This document shows, one piece after another, positions 10,207 to 19,720 of a stretch of DNA of 64,000 nucleotides. The number at the start of each line of letters is the position of its first letter. Within the stretch, counting starts at the first letter, position 1. Position numbers and translations under genes: made by a program. The notes under the pieces are model-generated. The model had not been told where the DNA came from. It made no database searches and saw nothing but the letters and a program-made list of their open reading frames with translations. Location of the stretch: the NCBI GenBank assembly GCA_017792445.1, contig CP051232.1, positions 496,001 through 560,000 on the forward strand, read 5' to 3'. The DNA is from Maritimibacter sp. (GTDB taxonomy: Bacteria; Pseudomonadota; Alphaproteobacteria; Rhodobacterales; Rhodobacteraceae).

Positions 10207-11292
10207 TTAGCGAAGCTTCAGCGTGGCAAGACCGATAAGCGCGAGGATCAGCGAAATGATCCAGAACCGGATGACAATCTGAGGCTCGGCCCAGCCGCGT
10301 TTCTCGAAGTGGTGATGGATCGGCGCCATCAGGAAGACACGCTTGCCGGTGCGCTTGAAGTACAGCACTTGAATGATCACCGACAGCGCCTCGACCACGA
10401 AAAGCCCGCCGACAATCGCCAGCACGATCTCATGCTTGATCGCCACGGCGATGGCCCCCAGCGCACCGCCCAGGGCCAGCGAACCAGTGTCACCCATGAA
10501 CACCGCCGCGGGCGGGGCGTTGTACCACAGGAACCCCAGCCCACCGCCGATCAGTGCGGCGGCAAAGACAAGGATCTCGCCCGTGCCCGGGACGTAATGA
10601 ACGTCCAGGTACTCGGTGAAGTCGACCCGCCCGACGGCGTAGGCGATCACACCCAACGTCCCGGCGGCGATCATCACCGGCATGATGGCAAGCCCGTCAA
10701 GGCCATCGGTCAGGTTCACGGCGTTGGCCGCGCCCACGATCACGATCATGGCGAAGGGGATGAAGAACCACCACAGGTTCAAAAGCACGTCCTTGAAGAC
10801 GGGGAAGGCCAGGCGAAAGCTCAGGTCCGCGGGGTGGAACCACGACGCCCAGACCGCCGCGAGGCCCGCGATGGTGAAGCCGATCAGCAGCCGGATACGG
10901 CCAGAGACGCCCTTGGTGTTGGACTTGGACACCTTCGCGTAGTCGTCCGCAAATCCCACCGCGCCGAAGCCGACGGTCACGAACAGCACCATCCAGATGT
11001 ACGGGTTGTCCAGCCGCGCCCAAAGCAGGCTGGACACCACCAGCGCGCCAAGGATCAGCACCCCCCCCATCGTCGGTGTGCCCTGCTTGGTCAGTAGGTG
11101 GCTTTCCGGCCCATCGTCGCGGATCGGCTGGCCCCTGCCCTGCCGCTTGCGCAGCTGGTCGATCAGCGGGCGGCCGAAGATGAAGCCGAAGATCAGCGCG
11201 GTGAAGAAGGCCGCGCCGGCCCGGAAGGTGATGTAGCGAAACAGGTTGAAGAAGTCGCCGCCGTCGGAAAATTGGGTGAGCCAGTACAGCAT
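10207..11292 (-). CDS. mraY: Phospho-N-acetylmuramoyl-pentapeptide transferase
   Basis: Integral membrane enzyme transferring phospho-MurNAc-pentapeptide to undecaprenyl phosphate to form lipid I. The 361-residue protein has about ten membrane helices. The catalytic and Mg-binding motifs [18 protein letters not shown] and [11 protein letters not shown], and the histidine motif [12 protein letters not shown], are all present. The ATG overlaps the murF stop (ATGA). Confidence 0.97.
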   Translation of the reverse strand: MLYWLTQFSDGGDFFNLFRYITFRAGAAFFTALIFGFIFGRPLIDQLRKRQGRGQPIRDDGPESHLLTKQGTPTMGGVLILGALVVSSLLWARLDNPYIWMVLFVTVGFGAVGFADDYAKVSKSNTKGVSGRIRLLIGFTIAGLAAVWASWFHPADLSFRLAFPVFKDVLLNLWWFFIPFAMIVIVGAANAVNLTDGLDGLAIMPVMIAAGTLGVIAYAVGRVDFTEYLDVHYVPGTGEILVFAAALIGGGLGFLWYNAPPAAVFMGDTGSLALGGALGAIAVAIKHEIVLAIVGGLFVVEALSVIIQVLYFKRTGKRVFLMAPIHHHFEKRGWAEPQIVIRFWIISLILALIGLATLKLR

Positions 11293-12737
11293 CAGGCGAT
11301 CTCCTCGGAATCCGCCAGCAGCGGATGGCCCAATTTGCGCACCGCGTCAACGACGAGGCTGACCTTGATCCCCTTGGACCCCTTCACCAGCAGAACGTCG
11401 CCCGCATCCACAAGCCCATGCGCGTCGCGGGCCACCTTGTCCGCATTGGGCGTCCACTGACCCTGCTTTTCGGGCGGCAAGGCATCGTAAAGATTGCGCA
11501 TCAAAGGTCCGACACAGTGGATCACGTCGACCTCGGCAAGGCTGGGGTCGCGCGCGATCGCGGCGTGCAGGTCGGCGGCCTCGGGGCCAAGTTCCAGCAT
11601 GTCGCCCAGCACTGCGATGCGGCGGCCCGAGGCGATGCGCCCCAACCCGTCACGCGGATTGGTAGCGGCGAGGATTTCCAGCGAGGCCGTCATCGACACG
11701 GGGTTCGCGTTGAATGCGTCGTCGATCAGGTCGAAGCTTTGCTTCTGCTCGATCGGGTCAAGATACAGCCGCTCGATCTTGCCGCGTCCTTCCGGCGGCT
11801 GCCACTTGGCAAGCGCCGCGATGGCCAGCGCGACGTCGCCGTTCAGCGCCTTGACCGCCGCGAAGGCGGCCATTGCGTTGATCGCGAAGTGGCGGCCGGG
11901 GGACTGCACCTTGTAGACGATCAACTGCCGCCACAGCCGCCCCTGCGCGACGGTGGTCTCGCGGCTAAGCCGGACGTCCGTCACGCGGTGGAAGTTGCGG
12001 GCTGCCTCGCCGAAGGTGCGCAACGTCGCGCCCTTCTCGCGGGCCGCCGCCTCGAGGATCGAGGCGGTCGGGATGTCGCCGTTGGTGATCGCGGTTCCGC
12101 CGGGCTCCAGCCCCTCGAAGATCGAGGCCTTCTCGCGGGCGATGGCCTCGACGCTGTCGAAGGCTTCAAGGTGGGCCGGGGCGACGGTGGTGATCAGCGC
12201 GACATGCGGGCGGGCCATGCGGGCCAGCGGCACGATCTCGCCGGGGTGGTTCATGCCGATCTCGATCACGGCAAAGTCGACGTCGGCGGGCATCCGGGCC
12301 AGCGTCAGCGGCACGCCCCACTGGTTGTTGAAGCTCTTTTCCGCTGCGTGAACAGTACCTTGCGCGGCCAGAACAGCGCGCAACATATCCTTGGTCGAGG
12401 TCTTGCCGACCGACCCGGTCACGGCCACGACCTGTGCGCGGCACCGTGCGCGGGCGGCCACGCCAAGGCGTTCCAGCGCAGGCAGAACCTCGTCCACGAT
12501 CAAAAGCGGTGCATCCGGCGACACGCCTTCGGGGACACGGGAAACGAGCGCTGCGGCAGCGCCCTTGTTCAGCGCCTGCGCCACGAAATCGTGGCCGTCG
12601 CGCACATCCGTCAGGGCCACGAACAGGTCGCCGGGCGCGATGGATCGGGTGTCGATGGATACGCCGGACGCGGACCAGTCGGTCGTCGCGCGGCCGCCGG
12701 TGGCCGCTGCGGCCTCGGCCGCGGTCCAGAGCGTCAT
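11292..12737 (-). CDS. murF: UDP-MurNAc-tripeptide--D-alanyl-D-alanine ligase
   Basis: Mur ligase attaching the D-Ala-D-Ala made by Ddl, completing the pentapeptide. The 481-residue protein has the ATP-binding loop [12 protein letters not shown], the [10 protein letters not shown] block and the [11 protein letters not shown] segment characteristic of MurF. It overlaps murE and mraY by 4 bases or fewer on either side. Confidence 0.96.
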   Translation of the reverse strand: MTLWTAAEAAAATGGRATTDWSASGVSIDTRSIAPGDLFVALTDVRDGHDFVAQALNKGAAAALVSRVPEGVSPDAPLLIVDEVLPALERLGVAARARCRAQVVAVTGSVGKTSTKDMLRAVLAAQGTVHAAEKSFNNQWGVPLTLARMPADVDFAVIEIGMNHPGEIVPLARMARPHVALITTVAPAHLEAFDSVEAIAREKASIFEGLEPGGTAITNGDIPTASILEAAAREKGATLRTFGEAARNFHRVTDVRLSRETTVAQGRLWRQLIVYKVQSPGRHFAINAMAAFAAVKALNGDVALAIAALAKWQPPEGRGKIERLYLDPIEQKQSFDLIDDAFNANPVSMTASLEILAATNPRDGLGRIASGRRIAVLGDMLELGPEAADLHAAIARDPSLAEVDVIHCVGPLMRNLYDALPPEKQGQWTPNADKVARDAHGLVDAGDVLLVKGSKGIKVSLVVDAVRKLGHPLLADSEEIA

Positions 12738-14218
12738 ACCAGCCGCCCGTCGAGCGCGGCCACGGCCACGCTCGCCTGTTCGGCGTCATCGAAAGGATAG
12801 ACGTCGTCGCCGATGACCTGTCCGGTCTCATGCCCCTTGCCCGCGATCAGCAGCGCGTCGCCCGGTTGCAGCGCATCGACGCCGCGCAGGATGGCTTCGG
12901 CGCGGTCGCCGACCTCGGTCGCGTCGGGCGCGCCGGCCATGACCATGGCGCGGATCGCGGCGGGATCTTCAGAGCGCGGATTGTCGTCGGTGACGAAGGC
13001 CACGTCAGAGTTCTCGGCCGCGGCCTGCCCCATCAGCGGGCGCTTTGTCGTGTCGCGGTCGCCGCCCGCGCCGAACACGACGATCAGGCGGCCAAGCACA
13101 TGCGGGCGCAGCGCTTTCAGCGCGGTTTTCAGCGCGTCGGGCGTGTGTGCGTAGTCGACAAACACCGTCGCGCCGTTCTCGCGCGTTGCGGCAAGCTGCA
13201 TGCGGCCCCGCACACCGGTCAGGTGCGGCAGCATGTCGAAGGTGCGGGTCGGGTCGCAGCCGGTGGCGATGACAAGACCGGCGGCCAGCAGCACGTTTTC
13301 GGCCTGAAACCCGCCGATCAGGTCAAGCCGGGTCTGGCGCGGGCGGCCGTTCCAGTCGAACCGCAGATCCTGCCCCGTCGCGTCGTAACGCTGGCCCCGG
13401 ATGCGCAGGTTGGCATCGGCAGAGCGGCCGACGGTCAGAATATCCTGCCCGCGCTCCATCGCCATCTCGGCCAGTTGCGCGCCGCGCGGATCGTCGATGT
13501 TGATCACCGCCGCGCCGTCGTCGGGCAGCACGCGGTTGAACAGGCCCGCCTTCGCTTCGAAATACTCTTCAAAGCTGGCGTGATAGTCGAGGTGATCCTG
13601 CGTGAAGTTCGTGAAAGCCGCCGCCGACAGGTTCACACCATCCAGACGGCGCTGCGACAGCCCGTGCGAGGACGCCTCCATCGCCACGTGATCGACGCCG
13701 GCTTCGGCGATCTCGCACAACACACGGTGCAGGGTGATCGGTTCAGGCGTGGTGTGCTGAAGCGGGGCCTGATACGCGCCCTCGACCCCGGTGGTTCCGA
13801 CGTTGGCGGACTTCAGGCCAAGCTCGGTCCAGATCTGACGGGTGAATGTCGCGACAGAGGTTTTGCCATTGGTGCCGGTCACGGCAACCGTCGTGTCGGG
13901 CTGAAGCCCGAACCACAGCGCGGCGGCATAGGCCAGCGCCTGACGCGGGTCTTCGGCAATGACAAGCGCGGCGTCCGACTCGGCCAGTTCCTTGGCGGCG
14001 ATCTTCGCGCCCTGACGGTCGGTCAGGATCGCCCCTGCCCCCATCCGCAGCGCGTACTGGATGAATTCGCCGCCATGGATGCGGCTGCCCGGAAGCGCGG
14101 CGAACAGGTGCCCCGGCTCGACCGCGCGGCTGTCGACGGAAAGGCCGGTGATCCGCGCCTCGCGCCCGCTCTGCGCGGTAAGGCCAAGATCTGCAAGTGT
14201 TTTTTCCTGTCCGCTCAT
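12734..14218 (-). CDS. murE: UDP-MurNAc-L-Ala-D-Glu:meso-diaminopimelate ligase
   Basis: Mur ligase adding the third stem residue. The ATP loop VTGTNGKTSVAT is clear, and the DDNPRSEDP motif is the signature for meso-diaminopimelate specificity expected in a Gram-negative. The protein has 494 residues, normal for the family. It lies 17 bases downstream of ftsI, and its stop codon overlaps the murF start. Confidence 0.96.
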   Translation of the reverse strand: MSGQEKTLADLGLTAQSGREARITGLSVDSRAVEPGHLFAALPGSRIHGGEFIQYALRMGAGAILTDRQGAKIAAKELAESDAALVIAEDPRQALAYAAALWFGLQPDTTVAVTGTNGKTSVATFTRQIWTELGLKSANVGTTGVEGAYQAPLQHTTPEPITLHRVLCEIAEAGVDHVAMEASSHGLSQRRLDGVNLSAAAFTNFTQDHLDYHASFEEYFEAKAGLFNRVLPDDGAAVINIDDPRGAQLAEMAMERGQDILTVGRSADANLRIRGQRYDATGQDLRFDWNGRPRQTRLDLIGGFQAENVLLAAGLVIATGCDPTRTFDMLPHLTGVRGRMQLAATRENGATVFVDYAHTPDALKTALKALRPHVLGRLIVVFGAGGDRDTTKRPLMGQAAAENSDVAFVTDDNPRSEDPAAIRAMVMAGAPDATEVGDRAEAILRGVDALQPGDALLIAGKGHETGQVIGDDVYPFDDAEQASVAVAALDGRLV

Positions 14219-14235
14219 CTGCCCGCTTTCCGTGG

Positions 14236-16017
14236 TCAGCCCTTTGTTACTCCAATGGCGCTGTCGGGTTCAATCACCGGCCGGAGGCCCAGCAGCGGTG
14301 CGACCCGGCGGATCACCTCGGTCGCGACGGGGACGGCCGTCCACCCCGCAGAGCGGCGCGGCTTGCTGCCGGAGGTTTCCACCGGTTCATCCAGCGTCAC
14401 GACCAGAACGTATTTTGGATCGTCGGCGGGGAAAACACTTGCGAAGGTGGTGATCACCTTGTCGTCATAATACCCGCCCTTCGGCTTGGGCTTGTCGGCG
14501 GTGCCGGTCTTGCCGGCGACACCATAGCCCGGAACCTCGGCAAAGCTCGCCGTACCCCTGGTCACCACCGCCCGCAGCATCGCGCGCGACGCGGCCGAGG
14601 TCTCTTCCGAGATCACGCGCTTGCCGGGGATGCGGTAGGCCTGCTTGATCAGCGTCGGCGTCACTTTGGTGCCGCCATTGGTGATCGTGGCGTAAGCGGC
14701 GGCAAGGTGAAGCGGGCTGGCCGACAGGCCGTGGCCGTAGGAAATGGTGATCGTGTTGATCTCGGACCAGTTTTTCGGGGTCAGCGGCTTCGCATAGGGC
14801 GCTTCGAACAGCTCGACCTCTGTCGGCTCGAAAAAGCCCAGCGCCTTCAGGAACTCTTGCTGCCGCTTCTCGCCGATCTGAAGCGCGACGTGCGCGGTGC
14901 CGACGTTCGAGGATTTCACGATGACATCGGTCAGCGACAGAAGCGGCCCGTAATTGTGGCCCTCGAATTCCTTGATCGTGTACTTGCCCCACCGCATCGG
15001 CGCATCCGCATCGACCAGCGTCGACGGATTGGCCAGACCGATTTCCAGTGCCTGCGCGGCGGCGAAGATCTTGAAGGTCGAGCCAAGCTCGTACAGGCCC
15101 TGCACAGCACGGTTGAACAGTGGGCTGTCGGACGGGTCGCCTTCCAGCAACGGCACGGGTCGGTTGTTGGGGTCGAAGTCCGGCAGGCTCGCCATCGAGA
15201 TGATCTCGCCCGTGTAGGCGTCCATCAGGACGGCGGCGGCCCCCTTGGCGTTCAGTAGCTTCATGCCGCCATAAAGAATGTCCTCGATGGCGGACTGGAT
15301 CGTAAGGTCCAGAGACAGCTCAAGCGGGCGGCCGTTATTGGCCGGGTCGCGCAGGAACTCGTCGAACGCCTTCTCGACCCCGGCGGTGCCGATCACCTCG
15401 GCCGCATAGACCCCTTCGACGCCGAACTTGTAGCCGCCGAGGATATGCGCGGCGAGCGAGCCGTTCGGGTACAGGCGCATCTCGCGCGGGCCGAACAGCA
15501 AGCCGGGCTCGCCGATGTCATGCACCTGCTGCTGCTGTTCGGGGCTAAGGACCTTCTTGATCCAGATGAATTTCCGCTTGCCGGTGAACTGCTTGAACAG
15601 CTCTTCGGCGTCGAGATCCGGGAAAATCCGCGCCAGTTCGCTGGCGGCGCGGGCCTTGTCGACCATCATCGGCGGCTGCGCGTAAAGACTGTGAGTCTGC
15701 AGATTGGTCGCAAGGATGCGCCCGTTGCGGTCGACGATATCGGCGCGCTGGTTGACGATCTCGCTGGTCGAGGCGGACGCCCGCGGCTCTTCCGGGACCG
15801 AAGCGGCCATCAGCCCCATACGGGCGCCGACCACGCTGAACGCGCAAAAGAAGAACAGCCCCAGCACCAGCAGACGCCCCTCGGCGCGCTGGCGGGCCTT
15901 GTCGCGCATCTGTTCGTGGCGCAGGCGGATGTTCTCGCGCTCGATGGCGTCGGGGTTTTCGCCCTTGCGGCGGGCTTCAAGAATGCGGGCAAGCGGTCGA
16001 AGAGGGACGCGGGTCAT
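14236..16017 (-). CDS. ftsI: Septal peptidoglycan transpeptidase FtsI (PBP3)
   Basis: Class B penicillin-binding protein cross-linking septal peptidoglycan. The 593-residue protein has a charged cytoplasmic N-terminus, a transmembrane helix at about residues 48-70, a PBP-dimer domain and a transpeptidase domain. All three catalytic motifs are visible: STFK with the acylated Ser at about residue 313, SSN, and KTGT. Its ATG overlaps the ftsL stop. No truncation or lost catalytic residue is seen. Confidence 0.97.
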   Translation of the reverse strand: MTRVPLRPLARILEARRKGENPDAIERENIRLRHEQMRDKARQRAEGRLLVLGLFFFCAFSVVGARMGLMAASVPEEPRASASTSEIVNQRADIVDRNGRILATNLQTHSLYAQPPMMVDKARAASELARIFPDLDAEELFKQFTGKRKFIWIKKVLSPEQQQQVHDIGEPGLLFGPREMRLYPNGSLAAHILGGYKFGVEGVYAAEVIGTAGVEKAFDEFLRDPANNGRPLELSLDLTIQSAIEDILYGGMKLLNAKGAAAVLMDAYTGEIISMASLPDFDPNNRPVPLLEGDPSDSPLFNRAVQGLYELGSTFKIFAAAQALEIGLANPSTLVDADAPMRWGKYTIKEFEGHNYGPLLSLTDVIVKSSNVGTAHVALQIGEKRQQEFLKALGFFEPTEVELFEAPYAKPLTPKNWSEINTITISYGHGLSASPLHLAAAYATITNGGTKVTPTLIKQAYRIPGKRVISEETSAASRAMLRAVVTRGTASFAEVPGYGVAGKTGTADKPKPKGGYYDDKVITTFASVFPADDPKYVLVVTLDEPVETSGSKPRRSAGWTAVPVATEVIRRVAPLLGLRPVIEPDSAIGVTKG

Positions 16018-16406
16018 GGGATCAGCATATCCTCGGCGGGCACGGGCGCGGACGCCGGAGCCGAAACGGTGACGGCACCGACAATGGGGCCCAGTTGCAG
16101 TTCGGACGGCAGCGGGTCGGGCCGCGGGTACGAGATCTGCTCGACGCGACCGAACTGCGCGGGCGCCAGCGGCACAAGCCCCAGCGAGGCGAAGTTCATG
16201 CCGACAAGATCACGCAGGCGGTCGGGGCGGTTCAGATAAGCCCATTCGGCCCGCAGAACCGAGCGGGTTTCGCGCAGGTGGCCGATCTGGGCTTGCAGCG
16301 ACTCCACCTCGCTTAGCGCGCGCTGGGTCTTGTAGTTTTCGCCATAGGCCCAGAACGCCAGCCCCATGACGGCCAGGATAGACAGTACGAAAGCGAGCGA
16401 CCTCAA
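16014..16406 (-). CDS. ftsL: Cell division protein FtsL
   Basis: Short bitopic divisome protein that normally forms a complex with FtsB and FtsQ. The 130-residue product has one N-terminal transmembrane helix (about residues 4-22), then a heptad-like stretch (about 30-62) that probably forms the coiled coil. The only sensible start is a TTG whose last two bases lie in the rsmH TGA stop (TTGA), so expression is probably coupled to rsmH. Identification is by size, topology and position between rsmH and ftsI. Confidence 0.9.
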   Translation of the reverse strand: MRSLAFVLSILAVMGLAFWAYGENYKTQRALSEVESLQAQIGHLRETRSVLRAEWAYLNRPDRLRDLVGMNFASLGLVPLAPAQFGRVEQISYPRPDPLPSELQLGPIVGAVTVSAPASAPVPAEDMLIP

Positions 16407-17401
16407 TGTCTTGTCCCCTTGTTCAGCATCGGCATCCCCAGTTTGGCGCGGTCCGCCGCGCCGGCCGGCGCATCGGTGCGACGCGCGACCCGCAGCCGTG
16501 CCGACCGGGCACGCGGGTTCTCGGCCAGTTCATCGTCATCGGGGCCCACAGCCTTGCGGGTGACGATCTCCCAGCGGGGCGTTTCGGCCTCGGTGGGCGG
16601 CGCGTGACGACTGCCCTGCCCCTGCTTGCCGCCCCGGATCTGGAAGAACCGTTTGACCATGCGGTCCTCGATGGAATGGAAAGTGACGACTGCAAGCTGG
16701 CCGCCGGGCTTCAGCGCGCGTTCTGCCGCCTCCATGCCCGCCGCCAGCTCGCCGAACTCGTCGTTCACGGCAATGCGGATGGCCTGAAAGGTGCGGGTGG
16801 CGGGATGCGCCTGCCCCGGCTTCTGGCGCGGAAGCTGTGACTCGACGATCTTCGCCAGTTGCAGCGTGGTTTCGATCGGCGCCTCGGCGCGCGCCTTGAC
16901 GATGGCGTGGGCAATCCGGCGCGAGGCGCGCTCTTCGCCGTAAAGGTAAATGATATCAGCAAGTTCCGCCTCGCCGGTCTCGGCAACGAGATCGGCGGCA
17001 GAGGGGCCGGTGTCGCCCATCCGCATATCCAGCGGGCCGTCTTTCTGGAACGAGAACCCGCGCTCGGCCATGTCGAGCTGCATCGACGACACGCCGAGAT
17101 CCAGTACGATGCCGTCAAGTTCCTGATCGTACTCGTCAAGCTGGCCGAAGGTGCCTTCGACCAGCGTCAGCCGGTCGCCGTACGCGCCGGCCCAGTCTTT
17201 CGCCATCTCGAAGACCATCGGATCGCGGTCGACGCCCGTGACGTGCTCGGCGCCCGCCTCGAGTAGGCCGCGGGCATAGCCGCCTGCGCCGAAGGTGCCG
17301 TCAAGCCACCGCCCGGTGACCGGCGCGACCTCTCTGAGAAGCGGACGCAGCAGGACCGGGATGTGGGGGGCGGACGCGCTGGCAGATGCGGTCGCGGCCA
17401 T
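16403..17401 (-). CDS. rsmH: 16S rRNA m4C1402 methyltransferase RsmH (MraW)
   Basis: SAM-dependent enzyme that N4-methylates C1402 in the 16S rRNA P site. The 332-residue protein has the SAM-binding motif [12 protein letters not shown], the [10 protein letters not shown] block, [14 protein letters not shown] and the C-terminal [11 protein letters not shown] segment. It follows mraZ after 3 bases and overlaps the ftsL start, the canonical mraZ-rsmH-ftsL arrangement. Confidence 0.97.
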   Translation of the reverse strand: MAATASASASAPHIPVLLRPLLREVAPVTGRWLDGTFGAGGYARGLLEAGAEHVTGVDRDPMVFEMAKDWAGAYGDRLTLVEGTFGQLDEYDQELDGIVLDLGVSSMQLDMAERGFSFQKDGPLDMRMGDTGPSAADLVAETGEAELADIIYLYGEERASRRIAHAIVKARAEAPIETTLQLAKIVESQLPRQKPGQAHPATRTFQAIRIAVNDEFGELAAGMEAAERALKPGGQLAVVTFHSIEDRMVKRFFQIRGGKQGQGSRHAPPTEAETPRWEIVTRKAVGPDDDELAENPRARSARLRVARRTDAPAGAADRAKLGMPMLNKGTRH

Positions 17402-17404
17402 GGC

Positions 17405-17908
17405 CTATTCGCTCCGGTTGCGGCTCAGAAGCACCCTTGGATCGAAGTTCTCGGGCTGATCCTTCAGCCAGGCTTCGGTGCGGGACTTCTTGGTTTCCTC
17501 GTAGGTCTGGGGCTTCCAGATCTGGAAATTGTTGCCCTTCGCGATGAAATAGGCCTCGTCATCAAGGCCGATCTTGTCGCGCAGTTTCTTGGGCAGGACG
17601 ATGCGGCCGGTCTCGTCGACGGTCGTTTCAAGCGAGTGACCGGAATAGATCGTCTCCATCACATCGCGCTCGTCGGTGCCGAGATCCATGTCCTCGATCT
17701 GCTCTTCGAGTTCGTCCATCGCGGTGACGGTATAACATTCAAGGTAATTGCGGGTCTCATCGCCGTAAACGATGATGAATTCGGGAGCCTTGCCGTCGAC
17801 CCAGTCGGGGTCACCGGACTCGATCACGCGGCGATAGCGAGAGGGGATGGAAACACGGCCTTTGCCGTCCACCTTCTGGGTGTATTCCCCTCTGAACCTA
17901 CGCGCCAC
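17405..17908 (-). CDS. mraZ: Transcriptional regulator MraZ
   Basis: Ring-forming DNA-binding protein that represses the dcw promoter in other bacteria. Two SpoVT/AbrB-like domains are visible, each with its DxxGR motif: DGKGRVSIPSRYR and DETGRIVLPKKLR. I chose the GTG at 17908, about 11 bases after AAGGA, giving 167 residues. The frame stays open to 17995, but the extra N-terminus is unlike the family and overlaps the leader hairpin. It is first gene of the operon behind an unusually long leader. Confidence 0.93.
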   Translation of the reverse strand: MARRFRGEYTQKVDGKGRVSIPSRYRRVIESGDPDWVDGKAPEFIIVYGDETRNYLECYTVTAMDELEEQIEDMDLGTDERDVMETIYSGHSLETTVDETGRIVLPKKLRDKIGLDDEAYFIAKGNNFQIWKPQTYEETKKSRTEAWLKDQPENFDPRVLLSRNRSE

Positions 17909-17964
17909 TGTCCCGCGTATCCTTGTCCCGTCCCCCGGAAATCGTTCTTCGTTTTCAACCCCTG

Positions 17965-18176
17965 GAACGGAAACGGCGGATCGAGCTGCTGCCACTGCTC
18001 GATCCGCCGCCCTCGTCCCGCTTAGCGGGTTGTCCAGCTGCGCGCGCCACCTGGGGGGATGTCTGCTCGCCCGCGCGCCGGATCTCTTGGTCAGATGAAA
18101 GCGGGAGCCTGTATGAAACCTGCTTTTGGGTTACCTCGGATCTTGCTGTCCGTTTGAGCCCGTCTTCATCGTGGTT
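17965..18176 (-). ncRNA. UpsM-like sRNA from the extended mraZ 5' leader
   Basis: The mraZ start is preceded by a gene-free leader ending in a perfect 13-bp inverted repeat (arms 17974-17986 and 17997-18009, 10-nt loop) followed on the minus strand by a short T-rich stretch. In Rhodobacter sphaeroides the dcw operon has a 268-nt leader whose partial termination releases the abundant sRNA UpsM. Counting 268 nt from the GTG here gives position 18176, right beside the promoter-proximal TGGGN repeats. The ends given are inferred from that geometry, not from direct sequence identity, which I could not compare. Confidence 0.65.
17970..18010 (-). terminator. Leader hairpin (partial terminator) upstream of mraZ
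   Basis: Thirteen perfectly paired bases, CGGCGGATCGAGC against GCTCGATCCGCCG, with a 10-nt loop, lie about 65-100 bases before the mraZ start. On the transcribed strand the stem is followed only by TTTCCGTTCC, a weak U-tract. That fits partial termination with read-through into mraZ rather than a full stop. Confidence 0.65.
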
Positions 18177-18178
18177 AA

Positions 18179-18213
18179 AGGAATGCCACGGGATTTCATG
18201 GGAAGCAATGGAG
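18179..18213 (-). promoter_or_regulatory. Predicted MraZ operator at the dcw promoter
   Basis: On the plus strand four five-base words, AGGAA, CGGGA, TGGGA and TGGAG, begin at 18179, 18189, 18199 and 18209, exactly 10 bases apart. MraZ in other bacteria binds direct TGGGN repeats with 5-base spacers, the same geometry. The array sits about 270 bases before mraZ, where the long leader would begin. A weak promoter reading on the minus strand is TTGCTT (18208-18203) with a 17-base spacer. Confidence 0.6.
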
Positions 18214-18616
18214 TTTATTTTTCGCCACCCCCACATCTGGCGTTGACAGAGGCTGGGAAACAACAGTTTGTGACTCGCCGACACCCCGATTTCCAATATA
18301 TAGATCAGATCGATACGAAGCTGCCCATATATGGTTAAAACAATTTTTGGCCCCGGTGCCATGAAATCCCGCCAAACCCAAGGATTCCCACTCTGGGACC
18401 GTTATTCCCCGGCCCGAACACCGCCTGAAATGAATGAATCGCCCGATTTCGGTCCGCGAATGCGATTGGGACCAGGTGGGACCATATGGATCCCCTAAAT
18501 TCCCACTCGCCCCATACCCCCGGAGTCGACGATGCCCCGCTGGACAGCGAGGCATCGGTCGGATCTTTGAATTGAAGAGATACTAACAGACTCCTGTGGA
18601 TAAATCCAGAGTCCTG
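18214..18616. other. Gene-free segment rich in TGGGA/TCCCA words
   Basis: No convincing gene lies between the MraZ operator and the mrp stop codon; a 119-codon minus-strand frame (18196-18555) has no family resemblance. The segment contains a second 10-bp-periodic run, TGGGA-N5-TGGGA-N5-TGGAT, starting at 18467, 18477 and 18487. Further TCCCA/TGGGA words lie between 18384 and 18521. A perfect DnaA box occurs at 18595-18603 inside an imperfect inverted repeat just past mrp. Confidence 0.5.
18595..18603 (-). promoter_or_regulatory. Isolated DnaA box
   Basis: TTATCCACA on the minus strand is a perfect match to the DnaA-box consensus. It lies within an imperfect inverted repeat (GACTC...GAGTC, about 18589-18615) directly downstream of mrp, which may also act as a weak terminator. 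No other DnaA boxes, AT-rich unwinding element or replication genes are nearby, so this is not an origin. Confidence 0.4.
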
Positions 18617-19720
18617 TCAGGCGACCCCACCGGCGACCAACCCGCGGGCAAGGCGGGCGTAGGCCTCGGCTTCCGGCCCCTCACCCGCGGCGATCGGCGT
18701 GCCTGCGTCGCCGGCAAGACGTACATCCAGCGTAAGCGGCAGTTCTCCAAGGAACGGCAGACCCAGACGCTCGGCGTCGGCGCGCACGCCGCCATGGCCG
18801 AAGATATGACTTTCACCCCCGCAATGCGGACAGAAGAACGAGGACATATTCTCTATGAGACCCAGCACCGGCGTTCCGAGCCGCCGGAACATATCAATGG
18901 CCTTGCGCGCATCCAGAAGCGCAACATCCTGCGGGGTCGAAACAACCAGCGCACCGGTCAGCCGTGTGCGCTGCGCCAGCGACAGCTGCACATCGCCAGT
19001 TCCCGGCGGCAGGTCTATGATAAGGACGTCGAGTTCGCCCCAATTCACCTGCCCCAGCATCTGCTGCATCGCCCCCATCAACATCGGGCCGCGCCAGACC
19101 ACGGCCTGATCATCCTCGACCAGCAAGCCGATGGACATGACGGTGACCCCGTGCGCATGCGGCGGCTCTATCGTTTTGCCATCCTTAGAGTCGGGCTTGC
19201 CCGATAGCCCCATCATGCGCGGAACGCTGGGACCGTATATATCGGCATCCAGAAGACCGACCTTTCGACCCTGCCGCGCCAGCGCAACCGCAAGGTTTGT
19301 GGCAACGGTCGACTTGCCGACACCACCCTTGCCCGAGGCGACTGCCACTATGCGGTCGACGCCGCTGACCTGCTGCGGCCCCTCCTGCGCCGTCGGGTGC
19401 CGCCCGATCTTCAGACCGGGCGCCTCGCCGCTCGCTTGCCGCGCCTGCGAAACGCCTTGCTGCGGCGCAGCATTTGCATGGGCCGTCAGCACAACTGACA
19501 CGTCATGCACACCCGGCATGGCGCGGACGGTCCGGACACATTCCTCGCGCACCGATTCCAGATTGCGGGCCGACTCGGGGCTGTCCGCCTCAAGCACGAA
19601 GCGGACGATTCCGCCCTCTACCCAAAGCGCTTTAACCAGCCCTGCCGTGACCGGGTCGCCACCATCGGGAAGCTCAACGCCCATTAGGGCTTGACGGATT
19701 TTTTCAGCGTTTAAGGCCAT
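18617..19720 (-). CDS. mrp: Iron-sulfur cluster carrier Mrp/ApbC
   Basis: P-loop NTPase that carries and delivers [4Fe-4S] clusters to apoproteins. The 367-residue protein has an N-terminal MIP18/DUF59-like domain (about residues 5-80), a variable linker, the deviant Walker A SGKGGVGKST (129-138) and the cluster-binding CxxC in FFCPHCGG. A GGAG ribosome site precedes the ATG. It is transcribed toward the dcw leader but separated by 400 gene-free bases, so it is probably its own unit. Confidence 0.93.
   Translation of the reverse strand: MALNAEKIRQALMGVELPDGGDPVTAGLVKALWVEGGIVRFVLEADSPESARNLESVREECVRTVRAMPGVHDVSVVLTAHANAAPQQGVSQARQASGEAPGLKIGRHPTAQEGPQQVSGVDRIVAVASGKGGVGKSTVATNLAVALARQGRKVGLLDADIYGPSVPRMMGLSGKPDSKDGKTIEPPHAHGVTVMSIGLLVEDDQAVVWRGPMLMGAMQQMLGQVNWGELDVLIIDLPPGTGDVQLSLAQRTRLTGALVVSTPQDVALLDARKAIDMFRRLGTPVLGLIENMSSFFCPHCGGESHIFGHGGVRADAERLGLPFLGELPLTLDVRLAGDAGTPIAAGEGPEAEAYARLARGLVAGGVA

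Noticed and set aside
12434-14470. 678-codon plus-strand open frame
   Set aside because: Antisense to murE and murF, which have full catalytic motifs; the composition is typical of a shadow frame.
18243-18265. TTGACA (18243-18248) as a plus-strand promoter
   Set aside because: No acceptable -10 element lies 16-18 bases downstream and no plus-strand gene follows.
18196-18555. 119-codon minus-strand ORF between mrp and mraZ
   Set aside because: No family similarity, and it runs over the operator repeats; regulatory DNA is a better reading.
18589-18615. Replication origin
   Set aside because: Only one DnaA box, no AT-rich unwinding region and no dnaA, dnaN or repABC gene nearby.
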